NCBI RefSeq assembly: GCF_023721415.1
Contig: NZ_JAMQVC010000002.1
Coordinates: forward strand, 1 to 64,000
Length of the DNA: 64,000 nt
Reading direction: 5' to 3'
Source: Galbibacter mesophilus
GTDB taxonomy: Bacteria; Bacteroidota; Bacteroidia; Flavobacteriales; Flavobacteriaceae
Shown here: piece after piece, positions 7,616 through 17,102 of the stretch
How the letters are laid out: every line of letters starts with the position of its first letter
Numbering within the stretch: position 1 is the stretch's first letter
Program-made: the position numbers and the translations under genes
The notes under the pieces: model-generated
Told to the model about the DNA's origin: nothing
Databases searched by the model: none
Seen by the model: the letters and a program-made list of their open reading frames with translations, nothing else

Positions 7616-9877
7616 ATGGCTTTTGATATTGATATGATTAAGAAGGTGTATGCTACTATGGCAGAGCGAGTAGACAAGGCTCGTGAGCTTACTGGCAAGC
7701 CACTCACCTTATCGGAGAAAATACTTTATTCGCACCTTTGGGACGGGCAACCTACCAAAGCTTTTACAAGAGGTAAAGATTACGTAGATTTTGCACCAGA
7801 TAGAATTGCCTGTCAAGATGCAACAGCGCAAATGGCACTTTTGCAATTTATGCAAGCTGGAAAGCCTAAAGTGGCAGTTCCAACTACGGTACATTGTGAC
7901 CACTTAATTCAAGCAAAACAAGGAGCCGCTCCAGATTTAAAGCGTGCGAACGAAACAAGTAATGAAGTATTCGATTTTCTTGGATCAGTATCAAACAAAT
8001 ATGGCATTGGTTTCTGGAAACCAGGAGCAGGTATTATTCACCAAGTAGTATTGGAAAATTATGCATTCCCTGGAGGAATGATGATTGGTACCGATTCCCA
8101 CACTGTAAATGCAGGTGGTTTGGGAATGGTAGCTATTGGTGTTGGTGGTGCCGATGCAGTGGATGTGATGGCTGGAATGGCTTGGGAATTAAAATTTCCA
8201 AAACTTATCGGTGTTAAATTAACTGGTAGCCTAAACGGTTGGACATCAGCTAAAGATGTAATTCTTAAAGTTGCTGGTATTCTTACTGTAAAAGGTGGTA
8301 CAGGGGCAATTATAGAATATTTTGGTGAAGGAGCTAAAAACCTATCTTGTACTGGTAAAGGTACAATTTGTAACATGGGTGCGGAAGTTGGTGCAACTAC
8401 TTCTACTTTTGGTTACGATGATTCTATGGAGCGTTACCTACGTTCTACCGATAGAGCAGATGTAGCTGATGCGGCCAATGAAATCCGTGAGTATTTAACA
8501 GGGGATGATGAAGTATACGCAAACCCAGAGCAATACTTCGATGAAGTTATTGAAATTAACCTAAGCGAGTTAAGACCACACTTAAACGGTCCTTTTACGC
8601 CAGATTTGGCAACTCCTGTTGGTCAATTAGGTGAAAAAGCAAAAGAAAACGGTTGGCCAATTAAAGTAGATTGGGGACTAATAGGTTCTTGTACGAACTC
8701 TTCTTATGAGGATTTAACACGTGCCGCTTCTATTGCAAAACAAGCAGTTGACAAAGGGATAAAACCAAAATCCGATTTTGGTATTAATCCAGGTTCAGAA
8801 CAAATTCGTTACACAGCAGAACGTGATGGAATCTTAAAGATATTTGAAGATTTAGATGCTACCATCTTTACCAATGCTTGTGGACCTTGTATCGGACAGT
8901 GGGACAGAAGCGATCTTAAAGGGGAAGAAAAGAATACCATTGTGCATTCATTCAACAGAAACTTCTCTAAGCGTGCCGATGGTAACCCAAATACACACGC
9001 ATTTGTAGGTTCTCCAGAAATGGTAGCGGCTATCGCTATCTCTGGTCGTTTGGATTTCGATCCAATGAACGATACGCTTTTGAATGAAAATGGTGAAGAG
9101 GTGAAGTTGGAAGAGCCTCGCGGAATTGAATTGCCGCCAGAAGGTTTTGCAGTTGAAGATGCTGGTTACGTAGAGCCTCGTGAAGATGGTAGTGGTGTAG
9201 AAGTTGCGGTTAGTCCAACATCGGAAAGATTGCAATTGTTAACGCCTTTCGAGCCTATCGGAGATGAAATTAAAGGAGCAAAATTATTGATAAAAGCCCA
9301 CGGTAAATGTACTACTGACCATATTTCTATGGCGGGACCATGGTTACGTTACCGCGGACATTTGGATAATATCTCTAACAATATGCTTATTGGTGCGGTT
9401 AACGCATTCAATATGAAAACAAATTTTGTAAAAAATCAATTATCGGGTGAATACGGTGGTGTTCCAGATACTGCTCGTGAATACAAGGCCAAAGGCGTTT
9501 ATTCTGTTGTAGTAGGAGACCACAACTACGGTGAAGGTTCTTCACGTGAGCACGCAGCTATGGAGCCAAGACACTTGGGCGTAGCCGCTGTAATTGTAAA
9601 GTCTTTTGCACGTATCCACGAAACAAACCTTAAGAAACAAGGTATGTTAGGATTGACTTTTGCAAATGAAAAAGATTACGATTTAATTCAAGAAGATGAT
9701 ACTTTTAACTTCTTAGATCTTAATGAATTTGCGCCAGACAAACCGCTAACGGTAGAAGTTGTACACGCAGATGGTTCTAAAGACGTTATTAAGTTGAATC
9801 ACTCATACAACGATTCCCAAATTGCTTGGTACAAAGAGGGATCGGCATTAAACCTTATTAAAAAGCAGAACGCTTAA
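7616..9877 (+). CDS. acnA: Aconitate hydratase, mitochondrial type
   Basis: Aconitase interconverts citrate and isocitrate in the TCA cycle through a 4Fe-4S cluster. The cluster ligands are Cys359 (GSCTNSS), Cys422 and Cys425 ([10 protein letters not shown]), one residue from the numbering of the mitochondrial enzyme. The C-terminal swivel domain is present with [17 protein letters not shown]. At 753 residues it fits the shorter mitochondrial class rather than the roughly 890-residue AcnA class, so the symbol is a loose fit. It is monocistronic: gene-free DNA precedes it and a strong terminator follows. Confidence 0.97.
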   Translation: MAFDIDMIKKVYATMAERVDKARELTGKPLTLSEKILYSHLWDGQPTKAFTRGKDYVDFAPDRIACQDATAQMALLQFMQAGKPKVAVPTTVHCDHLIQAKQGAAPDLKRANETSNEVFDFLGSVSNKYGIGFWKPGAGIIHQVVLENYAFPGGMMIGTDSHTVNAGGLGMVAIGVGGADAVDVMAGMAWELKFPKLIGVKLTGSLNGWTSAKDVILKVAGILTVKGGTGAIIEYFGEGAKNLSCTGKGTICNMGAEVGATTSTFGYDDSMERYLRSTDRADVADAANEIREYLTGDDEVYANPEQYFDEVIEINLSELRPHLNGPFTPDLATPVGQLGEKAKENGWPIKVDWGLIGSCTNSSYEDLTRAASIAKQAVDKGIKPKSDFGINPGSEQIRYTAERDGILKIFEDLDATIFTNACGPCIGQWDRSDLKGEEKNTIVHSFNRNFSKRADGNPNTHAFVGSPEMVAAIAISGRLDFDPMNDTLLNENGEEVKLEEPRGIELPPEGFAVEDAGYVEPREDGSGVEVAVSPTSERLQLLTPFEPIGDEIKGAKLLIKAHGKCTTDHISMAGPWLRYRGHLDNISNNMLIGAVNAFNMKTNFVKNQLSGEYGGVPDTAREYKAKGVYSVVVGDHNYGEGSSREHAAMEPRHLGVAAVIVKSFARIHETNLKKQGMLGLTFANEKDYDLIQEDDTFNFLDLNEFAPDKPLTVEVVHADGSKDVIKLNHSYNDSQIAWYKEGSALNLIKKQNA

Positions 9878-9900
9878 GAAAATAAGATTATTATTTATAG

Positions 9901-9930
9901 AAAAGCTCCTGAGAAATCAGGAGCTTTTTT
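9901..9930 (+). terminator. Terminator of aconitase
   Basis: AAAAGCTCCTGA pairs with TCAGGAGCTTTT around a GAAA-type loop, ending in a run of T, 24 bases after the aconitase stop. Confidence 0.9.
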
Positions 9931-10010
9931 AATTATGCACTATTCTTAAAAAAGTAACAGCATACTTACCCATGCTATTTTTAGAGGTAAGCGACGTAAA
10001 GGATTACTAC

Positions 10011-10304
10011 ACTTTATATTCTGGTCGTTGGACTTTATATTCCGGCTATTGCATTTTATATTCTAACTATTGAACTATATATTCCCGCAATTGTACTGTA
10101 TATTCTTGTCGTTGCACTTTATATTATAGCAATTGTACTTTATATTCTTGTTGTTGCACTTTATATTTAAGCGATTGCACTGTATATTCTAGCTATTGTA
10201 CTTTATTTTCTTGTTGTTGCACTTTATATTTAAACGATTGCACTTTATATTCTTGTCGTTGGATTTTATATTCGAGCTATTGCACTTTAAATTCTTAAGT
10301 GTTT
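10011..10304. repeat. Tandem array of fourteen 21-bp units
   Basis: Fourteen units start at 10011 and every 21 bases after that, with no insertion or deletion anywhere. Each begins with a conserved ACTTTATATTC-like core and ends with a conserved TTG followed by one variable base; bases 12-17 vary. Units ending GTYGTTG tend to alternate with units ending CRATTG or CTATTG, hinting at a 42-bp or 63-bp higher-order unit. The last unit is decayed. In-frame stops interrupt the translatable frames on both strands, so it is not a coding repeat. It lies between the aconitase terminator and the 3' end of a convergent gene. The 80 bases before it (9931-10010) hold nothing recognisable. Confidence 0.93.
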
Positions 10305-10313
10305 ATTTTTTAA

Positions 10314-11246
10314 TCAATGAGATACAGTTTTCTCAACAAAATCAATTAATTCAGTTGAGATTTTATTTGAAGGGATTTCTTTGGGCAATGGTAAAACAAT
10401 CCAGGTCACATCATAATCTACTTTTTCATTAGTTGCTAAAGTGCTGTATTTACCGTGGTTTTCCAGTTCTATATACTGTAATTCGGTATTCATAAAAATT
10501 TCAATCTCGCCGTGATTAGGGGCAATCTGGGAAGGTGTCAAATCCTTCATTTTTTTTATGAATAGAAGTCCGCTAGCATTAACATGTGCCAGCCAGCCAC
10601 CTTTTGTAAATCCAAATAACTTTTGTTTTCCTTGGTAGCGTTCGTCGTGAATCACGTAAGTTATTCCCAAAGTTTCCTTTGCGGAAAGGCTAGAACGTGA
10701 TAATGGATCGGTTTCTTTTCTGAAGAAACTCATGCCGCCATAAGGCACTACGGTAACCTCCCATGGTCCGTTTTTTACGGTTTCTTTACCTTTATTTATA
10801 AGTTCGTATGCCAGTTTTAGGGCGTTCTTGCTATCGCCCTTTTCAAACTTCTTGATCATTTGTAAGCTACTTGTAGTATCTACTTCGCTTTCGAATGCGT
10901 AATTAGCTTTACTTTTTTCAACCTTATAAGCACCTTTATGTAAACTATAATAAGGCGGCCATCCCCATTCGTTTTGAGGCGCAGGCCATAAAGTAGAACC
11001 GAAATTAGGTAAGCTATCTGCCGCCTGCTTTAAGATTTCATTACCATCATAGGTTAAAGACGTAATACGGGCTCCTGTATTGGCATCTATCTTAATTTTA
11101 ACATTCTTATTTGTGACCTGATATACATTTTCATTGGTTTGGCAATAGGAAAATGTCGCTGTGAGACCTACAAAAAACGTGTATAAAAGTTTTTTTTGAA
11201 TGTTTTGCGTAATGATTGATGATACGCGTTTGATTGGTTTTTTCAT
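10314..11246 (-). CDS. DUF4380 domain secreted protein
   Basis: The protein has an N-terminal signal segment (hydrophobic LLYTFFVGLTATFSYCQ) followed by a DUF4380-like beta-rich domain. Family-like features are GSTLWPAPQNEWGWPP, which resembles the substrate pocket of galactose-mutarotase-fold proteins, and the GPWEVTV stretch. The function of DUF4380 is not established; glycan binding or epimerisation is a plausible inference. A longer frame opens at 11285 but ATG 11246 gives a normal basic signal start (MKKPIKR). It is divergent from the sulfatase operon and may share its regulation. Confidence 0.8.
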   Translation of the reverse strand: MKKPIKRVSSIITQNIQKKLLYTFFVGLTATFSYCQTNENVYQVTNKNVKIKIDANTGARITSLTYDGNEILKQAADSLPNFGSTLWPAPQNEWGWPPYYSLHKGAYKVEKSKANYAFESEVDTTSSLQMIKKFEKGDSKNALKLAYELINKGKETVKNGPWEVTVVPYGGMSFFRKETDPLSRSSLSAKETLGITYVIHDERYQGKQKLFGFTKGGWLAHVNASGLLFIKKMKDLTPSQIAPNHGEIEIFMNTELQYIELENHGKYSTLATNEKVDYDVTWIVLPLPKEIPSNKISTELIDFVEKTVSH

Positions 11247-11285
11247 AAATAGACAGTGTCTTGTGGGTGGTTTTAAATTAATCAA

Positions 11286-11604
11286 ATAAAAGTTTTTTGT
11301 TATTTACTGAATTATAAAAGTTCTAAGCAGTTTAATTTTCTGGTATTGAGTCATTTAACATGATTTAGTACCCTACATGGTTTTTACGTTTTTTATAAAC
11401 AGATGATGTTTGATAAACTTTTTTTTCTGAAAAAGAAACATTAAGTATTTTTAAAGTCTTTTTGACGTTTAATCTAAAAAACATAAAGTTTCATTCGTAA
11501 ATATATATTTTTTTATGAAATGTCCACTAATCACGTTTAAACTCAGAAATAGGATTCTTTGGGCATTCCATTTGATCTATAATTAATAAACAAAATTCCA
11601 ACAG
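11286..11604. other. Divergent intergenic region upstream of the sulfatase operon
   Basis: This AT-rich region separates the DUF4380 gene (minus) from the sulfatase operon (plus). I find no TAnnTTTG element with a correctly spaced TTG and no convincing operator or palindrome. Confidence 0.4.
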
Positions 11605-13224
11605 ATGAAATATCAACTCTCAATCGTAATTGCCTTATCGGCTTTGTTTTTTTCATGTAATACCAGTTCCGAAGGAGGAAAAAATGAAGAGAAAAAACGA
11701 CCGAACATTCTATTTATAATGTCGGATGACCATGCTTACCAAGCCATCAGTGCTTATAATAATAAGCTAATTGAAACCCCGAACATTGATAGAATAGCCA
11801 AAAAGGGAATGCTGTTCACCAACGCAAGTGTTACCAATTCCATTTGTGCTCCATCGAGAGCTGTAATTTTAACAGGGAAACACAGTCATATAAATGGAAA
11901 AGTAGATAATCAACATCCTTTTGATACAACACAAGTTACTTTCCCGCAGTTGTTTCAAAAAGCAGGCTACGAAACTGCTATGTTTGGTAAACTTCATTTT
12001 GGGAACAATCCAAAAGGTTTTGATGAATTTAAAATTCTTCCAGGACAGGGCGCATATTACAATCCGGAGTTTATTACGAAAAAAGAAGGAAATGTAACCA
12101 TTCAAGGCTATGTGACGGATATTATTACTGATATGACGTTGAATTGGTTTCAGAAAGAAAGAGACACTACAAAGCCTTTTTTAATGATGTACCTGCATAA
12201 GGCTCCACACCGTGAATGGTTACCGGCCTTGCGTCACATTGAAAAATTTACCAGCCAAGAATACCCAGAGCCAGAAACGTTGTTCGACGATTATGAAGGT
12301 AGGGGAACGGCTGCTAAAACTGCTGAAATGAGTATTCTCAAGCACATGAATTATAGCGGTGATAACAAAATTGTACCGGAAATAGTTGAAGAGTTGGGAA
12401 TTACTACCGATTCTTTATGGAATCCCGGTGGATTTGCCCGTGAAATTGGTAGGATGACTCCTGAACAGCGTGCCGCTTGGGATTCTATTTACATGCCAAT
12501 TAACGAAGATTTTAAAAAGCGTTTTGCATCAATGGACAGCGTGGAATTAATGAAATGGCGTTACCAACGATACATGCAGGATTATTTAGGAAGTATTGCT
12601 GCGGTGGATGAAAACGTAGGCCGTGTATTGGATTATTTAGAGGAAAGCGGTCTGGCAGATAATACCATTGTAGTTTATACCTCCGATCAAGGGTTTTACT
12701 TAGGCGAGCACGGTTGGTTTGATAAGCGTTTCGTGTATGATGAGTCTTTTAAAACACCTTTATTGGTTCAGTGGCCTGGTGTTATTGAAGAAGGCTCCAA
12801 GAATACACAAATGGTACAGAATTTAGATTTCGCCCCAACCTTTTTGGAGGCTGCTGGCATAGAAATTCCCAACGATATGCAGGGAGAAAGTTTGATTCCG
12901 CTTTTTAAAGGGGACACTGAAAACTTTAGGAACGCTGCTTACTATCATTACTACGAATATCCTGGGATACATTCCGTAAAAAGACATTATGCAATAGTAA
13001 CCGAGGAATATAAATTGATTCATTTTTATTATGATGTGGATGAGTGGGAGCTGTATGATAGAAAGAAAGATCCAAAGGAGTTGAAGAATGTTTACAACGA
13101 CCCAGAATATGCGGAGGTTAAAGAAAAACTACATGAAGATCTTAAAGCTTTAAGGAAAAAATATAAAGACTCAAAAGAGTTGGATCAAAAGTACATCGAT
13201 CAATACGAGAACGGAGGACACTAG
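11605..13224 (+). CDS. Family S1 sulfatase, lipoprotein
   Basis: This enzyme removes sulfate esters from glycans outside the cytoplasm. A lipoprotein signal (LFFSC, Cys18) precedes the alkaline-phosphatase-fold core. Metal ligands sit in NILFIMSDDH (Asp41, Asp42). The formylglycine motif is CAPSR with Cys81 as the residue to be modified, followed by AVILTGKHSH. The pattern resembles GlcNAc-6-sulfatase or mucin-desulfating sulfatases (SulfAtlas S1_11-like), an inference from motif style only. It heads a five-gene co-directional cluster with gaps of at most 12 bases or overlaps. Confidence 0.93.
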   Translation: MKYQLSIVIALSALFFSCNTSSEGGKNEEKKRPNILFIMSDDHAYQAISAYNNKLIETPNIDRIAKKGMLFTNASVTNSICAPSRAVILTGKHSHINGKVDNQHPFDTTQVTFPQLFQKAGYETAMFGKLHFGNNPKGFDEFKILPGQGAYYNPEFITKKEGNVTIQGYVTDIITDMTLNWFQKERDTTKPFLMMYLHKAPHREWLPALRHIEKFTSQEYPEPETLFDDYEGRGTAAKTAEMSILKHMNYSGDNKIVPEIVEELGITTDSLWNPGGFAREIGRMTPEQRAAWDSIYMPINEDFKKRFASMDSVELMKWRYQRYMQDYLGSIAAVDENVGRVLDYLEESGLADNTIVVYTSDQGFYLGEHGWFDKRFVYDESFKTPLLVQWPGVIEEGSKNTQMVQNLDFAPTFLEAAGIEIPNDMQGESLIPLFKGDTENFRNAAYYHYYEYPGIHSVKRHYAIVTEEYKLIHFYYDVDEWELYDRKKDPKELKNVYNDPEYAEVKEKLHEDLKALRKKYKDSKELDQKYIDQYENGGH

Positions 13225-13236
13225 ATTAAAAAACAC

Positions 13237-14421
13237 ATGGAACGAAGAAGCTTCATAAAAACAACAGGGTTGGCTTTGGCAGGGTCGGCAATACATTTTT
13301 CTTTTTCTGAATCTGTTATAGAGGAAATTAATTTATACTTGATACAGGTTGATGCAAAGAGGGATTTTAGCCACGGATCTTGGAAAACAAGACAGCACGT
13401 TTTTATGAGTGTTCACAGTGGAGGAAAAATAGGATGGGCAGAAGCCAATCCTTCCCATAATAATGCCAATTTCGATTTTAAGAAGTGGGCCTCTTTCATG
13501 GAAATGTGTAAAGGGGAAACCGTCGCCGATGCCTTGCTAAGGTTGGAAAAATTATATGCTGAAGATTCCATAAAAAGAGGTCAAATTGAATTCGGACAAA
13601 TGGCGCTATATGATCTTTTGGGGAAGCTGGAAAACAAAAGCGGACTTGAAATTTTGGGATATTTCGGAAGATCACCTGTAAATGCCCTTTACACGATTTT
13701 AGATAAAGACGTGGAAAAGGCGATTCTCAAATTGAAAGATTTACAGAAAGCTACCAAATTCAATGCGCTAAAAATTAAACTTTTCGGTAAGCTTGAACTG
13801 GATGAAAAACTAATAAAGGCAGTTCGAGATGAAATTCCCAACAATTGTTATCTGTTGGGCGATCCCAATAGAGGGTACAAAGGGGAAACCATTCCTTCTT
13901 TGATTTCTATTGTAACTAAGTTGAAAGAAGCCGGACTGGATGGTTTGGAAGATCCTTCAGAAATGACTGAGGAAGAATGGGTGCAACTTCAACAAGCTGT
14001 GCCAGCAATAGACTTGGTACCAGATCATCCGTTGAGGCCTGCCAAAAAAGCGCTCCATAGTTATAAAAAAGGGATGGGAAATCTGTATAATTTCCATCCA
14101 GAAACTATGGGGGATTGCAACGACTTAAAAAAACTTTTTCTCCAGATAAGAAAAGATGACCAAAAGATAATGGTGGGCGACGATAGCTTTGTGGGACCGG
14201 CCTGTAATTTTTGGCAACATATTGCCATTGGTATGAATGCTGAATGTTGTGAAGCTATTGAGAAACCTAATGAAAATGACATTTTTCAAAAAGTATTGGA
14301 ACATAAACCTACGAAAGTTGATAGAAATGGGAAGGTTTCATTGGTGCCAGAAGCTGGATTTGGAATGTTTATTAATGAAAAGAAACTAAAAGGATTAGCA
14401 CAGGGATATGCAAGTTTTTAA
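13237..14421 (+). CDS. Exported enolase-superfamily enzyme (mandelate racemase/muconate lactonizing type)
   Basis: This 394-residue TIM-barrel enzyme probably acts on a sugar acid. Candidate catalytic lysines are in LKIKLFG (Lys179, Lys181). The three metal ligands expected for the superfamily are Asp209 (GDPNRGY), Glu238 (LEDPSE) and Asp263 (VPDHPLR). Unusually, it begins with a twin-arginine-like signal (ERRSFIKTTGLALAGSA), so the folded enzyme is probably exported by Tat; most relatives are cytoplasmic. It lies 12 bases after the sulfatase gene and overlaps the longest frame of the GH2 gene. The precise reaction (dehydratase, cycloisomerase or epimerase) cannot be read from sequence. Confidence 0.8.
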   Translation: MERRSFIKTTGLALAGSAIHFSFSESVIEEINLYLIQVDAKRDFSHGSWKTRQHVFMSVHSGGKIGWAEANPSHNNANFDFKKWASFMEMCKGETVADALLRLEKLYAEDSIKRGQIEFGQMALYDLLGKLENKSGLEILGYFGRSPVNALYTILDKDVEKAILKLKDLQKATKFNALKIKLFGKLELDEKLIKAVRDEIPNNCYLLGDPNRGYKGETIPSLISIVTKLKEAGLDGLEDPSEMTEEEWVQLQQAVPAIDLVPDHPLRPAKKALHSYKKGMGNLYNFHPETMGDCNDLKKLFLQIRKDDQKIMVGDDSFVGPACNFWQHIAIGMNAECCEAIEKPNENDIFQKVLEHKPTKVDRNGKVSLVPEAGFGMFINEKKLKGLAQGYASF

Positions 14422-14422
14422 A

Positions 14423-17098
14423 ATGATAGCGATGAATAATTGTAAGCAGTTTTGGTATGTTTTTTTGGTGTGTATTCTACTTCTTAACGGACTGAATGCG
14501 CAAACTATTAGTATAAACAGTGGCTGGAAGTTTCATAAAGGTGATTTGGAAGATATTTCAAATACTCAAACTGAAAACTGGGAACTGGTTAACCTTCCTC
14601 ATTCTTGGAATAGTGAAGATGCTTTTGACGACGAAGATGGATTTTATCGTGGAACAGGGTGGTACCAAAAAAGTATTTTTATCAAAGAGACTTCCAAAAA
14701 TCAACGATTGTTTATTTCTTTTGAAGGAGCCAATCAGGTTACGGGGGTTTTCGTAAATGGAATTGCTGTTGGAGAGCACAAAGGTGGCTATACAGGTTTC
14801 CGTTTTGATGTTACCGATGCCGTAGAGTTTGGAAAAGAAAATGTATTCAAGGTTAAAGTAGACAATAGTTTAAATGAAAACATTCCTCCACTTTCAGCTG
14901 ATTTTACTTTTTATGGTGGAATTTATAGGGATGTGTATCTATCACATAAAAACCCAATTCACTTTAGTACTTATCAAGGTGCAGAGCATGTATTTGTTAA
15001 TCAGGAATTGTCCAACGGAAAAGCGGTTCTTTCCATTGATGCGGGCGTAAGTAACCTTTCAAATGCTTCAGAAAGAATTGTTGTTGAAACCACTGTTTTC
15101 AATACAAATTGGGAAGAAATCGTAAGTGCTTCAGAAAAAATTAAAGTAGGTAAATCGGCAACAAAGGATTTAGAACAAAAATTGGTGTTGAAAAATCCAA
15201 AACTGTGGACTCCTGACCGGCCTTACCTTTATAATTTGGATACTGAAATTAAATCTGCTAACGGTGAAGTTCTAGATAGTTACAGGACAACTATTGGTGT
15301 TCGCAGCATTGCTTTGGATGACAATGGGATTTTTCTGCTAAATGGAAAACCTTTAAAGCTTGTTGGGACTAACAGGCATCAGGATTTTGAAGGTTTGGGG
15401 AATGCTTTGCCTAATCAATATCACGAGAATGATATAAAACCAGTAAAAGAAATGGGGGCTAATTTTATGCGTATGGCCCATTATCCTCATGATCCAAGAG
15501 TGTTGGAGATGTGCGATAAATATGGAATTTTGGTTTGGCAAGAAATTCCCATCGTAAATAGAATTACAGAAACGGATGCTTTTACGAAGAACAGCGAAAC
15601 CATGCTTAAGGAAATGATTGCACAATACCGGAATCATCCTTCTATCGTGATGTGGGGTTTTATGAATGAAGTAATTCTTCGGCCGTTGGATGATGTAAAA
15701 GGGGATACCGTTAGAAGAAATGAATACTGGGGAAATATTTCAAAATTGACCAAGCATTTAAATTCGGTAGTCAAAAAAGAAGACCCTGCCCGACTTACGG
15801 TAATTGCCAATCACGACCGATACGATGCTTATGAAAGGATGGGCTTGAATAGTATTACCGATGTTATCGGTTATAATATTTATTACGGTTGGTACGGTGC
15901 GCGCTTTGAGGATTTGGATGATTTTACGGATAAAATTAAAAGGGATCATCCTGAAAAAGGTTATATTATTGCGGAATACGGTGCAGGAGCCGATCCCAGA
16001 ATACATTCTTACGTCCCAGAACGCTTCGATTTTTCGATTGAATGGCAACAGCAATATCATGCCTATTATTTAAATCATATTTTGGAAAGCGATAAAGTTA
16101 CGGGTGCTACCATTTGGAATTTAGCCGATTTTGGTTCGGAAGAAAGGGTAGATGCCGTCCCGAATATTAACAGCAAAGGGGTTTTAAATTTTGACAGAAC
16201 TCCCAAAGATGTGTTTTACTTGTACAAGGCCGCATTAAATGAAGAGCCTTTGGTAAAAATTGCCAGCTCCGATTGGAATTACCGTGCAGGTGAAGGAATA
16301 GCAAGCAGTACTCAGGAAATAACGGTTTATTCCAATGCTAATGAGGTGGCATTATTTCATAACGGTAATAAAACAGCTACAAAGCCTACCGAATTTTATA
16401 CAGCTACATTTGATGTGCCTTTTGTGAATGGAAAAAATGTTTTAAAAGCAGTTGCTACGATTAATGGTAAAACAACGGAAGACATTTTATCAATTGACTT
16501 TAATTTAATCCCTGAGAATTTAAAGACTGCGGATTTACCCAACGATTTTCAGTTAAAAGTAAATGTGGGGTCGCCATTTTATTTTGTGGATCCTGCTGCA
16601 AAGGAAATTTGGCTTCCTGAAAAAGCCTATACTAAAAATAGTCACGGATACCTTGGCGGAACTAAATATCAACGACAAAGTTGGAATAGCAAAAAATTAG
16701 GGAGCGATCAGTCCATTGCATTGACCAATTTAGACCCGCTTTACCAAACCATGCGTGATAGCATTGAAGGATACAAGTTTGATGTCCCGAAAGGACGTTA
16801 TGAAATTACGTTGCATTTCGCAGAATTGTACAGCAAAAAGCCAAGTAAAGAACTGGTGTATAACTTAGGCGATGATGCCGCCAGTGCTGTGGCCAAAGAA
16901 GACCGTACTTTTAACGTATTGGTAAATAATAAAGAATACCTGCATCATTTTAGTCCAATAAAAAACCATGGTGAATTCACACCCATCGTTGAAAAGATGG
17001 AGGTTTTTGTAGGTGATGATGAAGGGATTTCCATCGATTTCCAAAGTAAAAAAATCGGAGCGATTTTGAATGCAATTGAATTACGAAAAATTAACTGA
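14423..17098 (+). CDS. Glycoside hydrolase family 2 enzyme with C-terminal malectin domain
   Basis: This is a secreted or periplasmic beta-glycosidase of the beta-galactosidase/beta-glucuronidase family. After a signal peptide (LVCILLLNGLNAQ) come the sugar-binding jelly roll (GWKFHKGD, GGIYRDVYL), an immunoglobulin-like domain and the TIM barrel. The acid/base is Glu416 in WGFMNEV and the nucleophile Glu518 in IIAEYGAG. Then come a DUF4982-like beta domain and a malectin-like carbohydrate-binding domain (roughly the last 180 residues). Start choice: ATG 14408 lies inside the previous gene; ATG 14423 or 14432 follow its stop. Between two sulfatases, it probably acts on a desulfated oligosaccharide. 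Confidence 0.92.
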   Translation: MIAMNNCKQFWYVFLVCILLLNGLNAQTISINSGWKFHKGDLEDISNTQTENWELVNLPHSWNSEDAFDDEDGFYRGTGWYQKSIFIKETSKNQRLFISFEGANQVTGVFVNGIAVGEHKGGYTGFRFDVTDAVEFGKENVFKVKVDNSLNENIPPLSADFTFYGGIYRDVYLSHKNPIHFSTYQGAEHVFVNQELSNGKAVLSIDAGVSNLSNASERIVVETTVFNTNWEEIVSASEKIKVGKSATKDLEQKLVLKNPKLWTPDRPYLYNLDTEIKSANGEVLDSYRTTIGVRSIALDDNGIFLLNGKPLKLVGTNRHQDFEGLGNALPNQYHENDIKPVKEMGANFMRMAHYPHDPRVLEMCDKYGILVWQEIPIVNRITETDAFTKNSETMLKEMIAQYRNHPSIVMWGFMNEVILRPLDDVKGDTVRRNEYWGNISKLTKHLNSVVKKEDPARLTVIANHDRYDAYERMGLNSITDVIGYNIYYGWYGARFEDLDDFTDKIKRDHPEKGYIIAEYGAGADPRIHSYVPERFDFSIEWQQQYHAYYLNHILESDKVTGATIWNLADFGSEERVDAVPNINSKGVLNFDRTPKDVFYLYKAALNEEPLVKIASSDWNYRAGEGIASSTQEITVYSNANEVALFHNGNKTATKPTEFYTATFDVPFVNGKNVLKAVATINGKTTEDILSIDFNLIPENLKTADLPNDFQLKVNVGSPFYFVDPAAKEIWLPEKAYTKNSHGYLGGTKYQRQSWNSKKLGSDQSIALTNLDPLYQTMRDSIEGYKFDVPKGRYEITLHFAELYSKKPSKELVYNLGDDAASAVAKEDRTFNVLVNNKEYLHHFSPIKNHGEFTPIVEKMEVFVGDDEGISIDFQSKKIGAILNAIELRKIN

Positions 17099-17102
17099 TC
17101 AC

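Noticed and set aside
10011-10304. CRISPR array
   Set aside because: Units are contiguous 21-mers with no unique spacers, and no cas genes are present.
10196-10432. Open frame rich in LHFIF-like repeats
   Set aside because: It is the translation of the 21-bp repeat array and runs antisense into the DUF4380 gene; upstream units carry stops in the same frame.
15861-16073. Frames inside the GH2 gene on both strands
   Set aside because: They are shadows of a well-supported catalytic domain, with no independent start signals or motifs.
17070-17102. Longer N terminus for the second sulfatase
   Set aside because: It starts inside the GH2 gene and would bury the lipoprotein signal.
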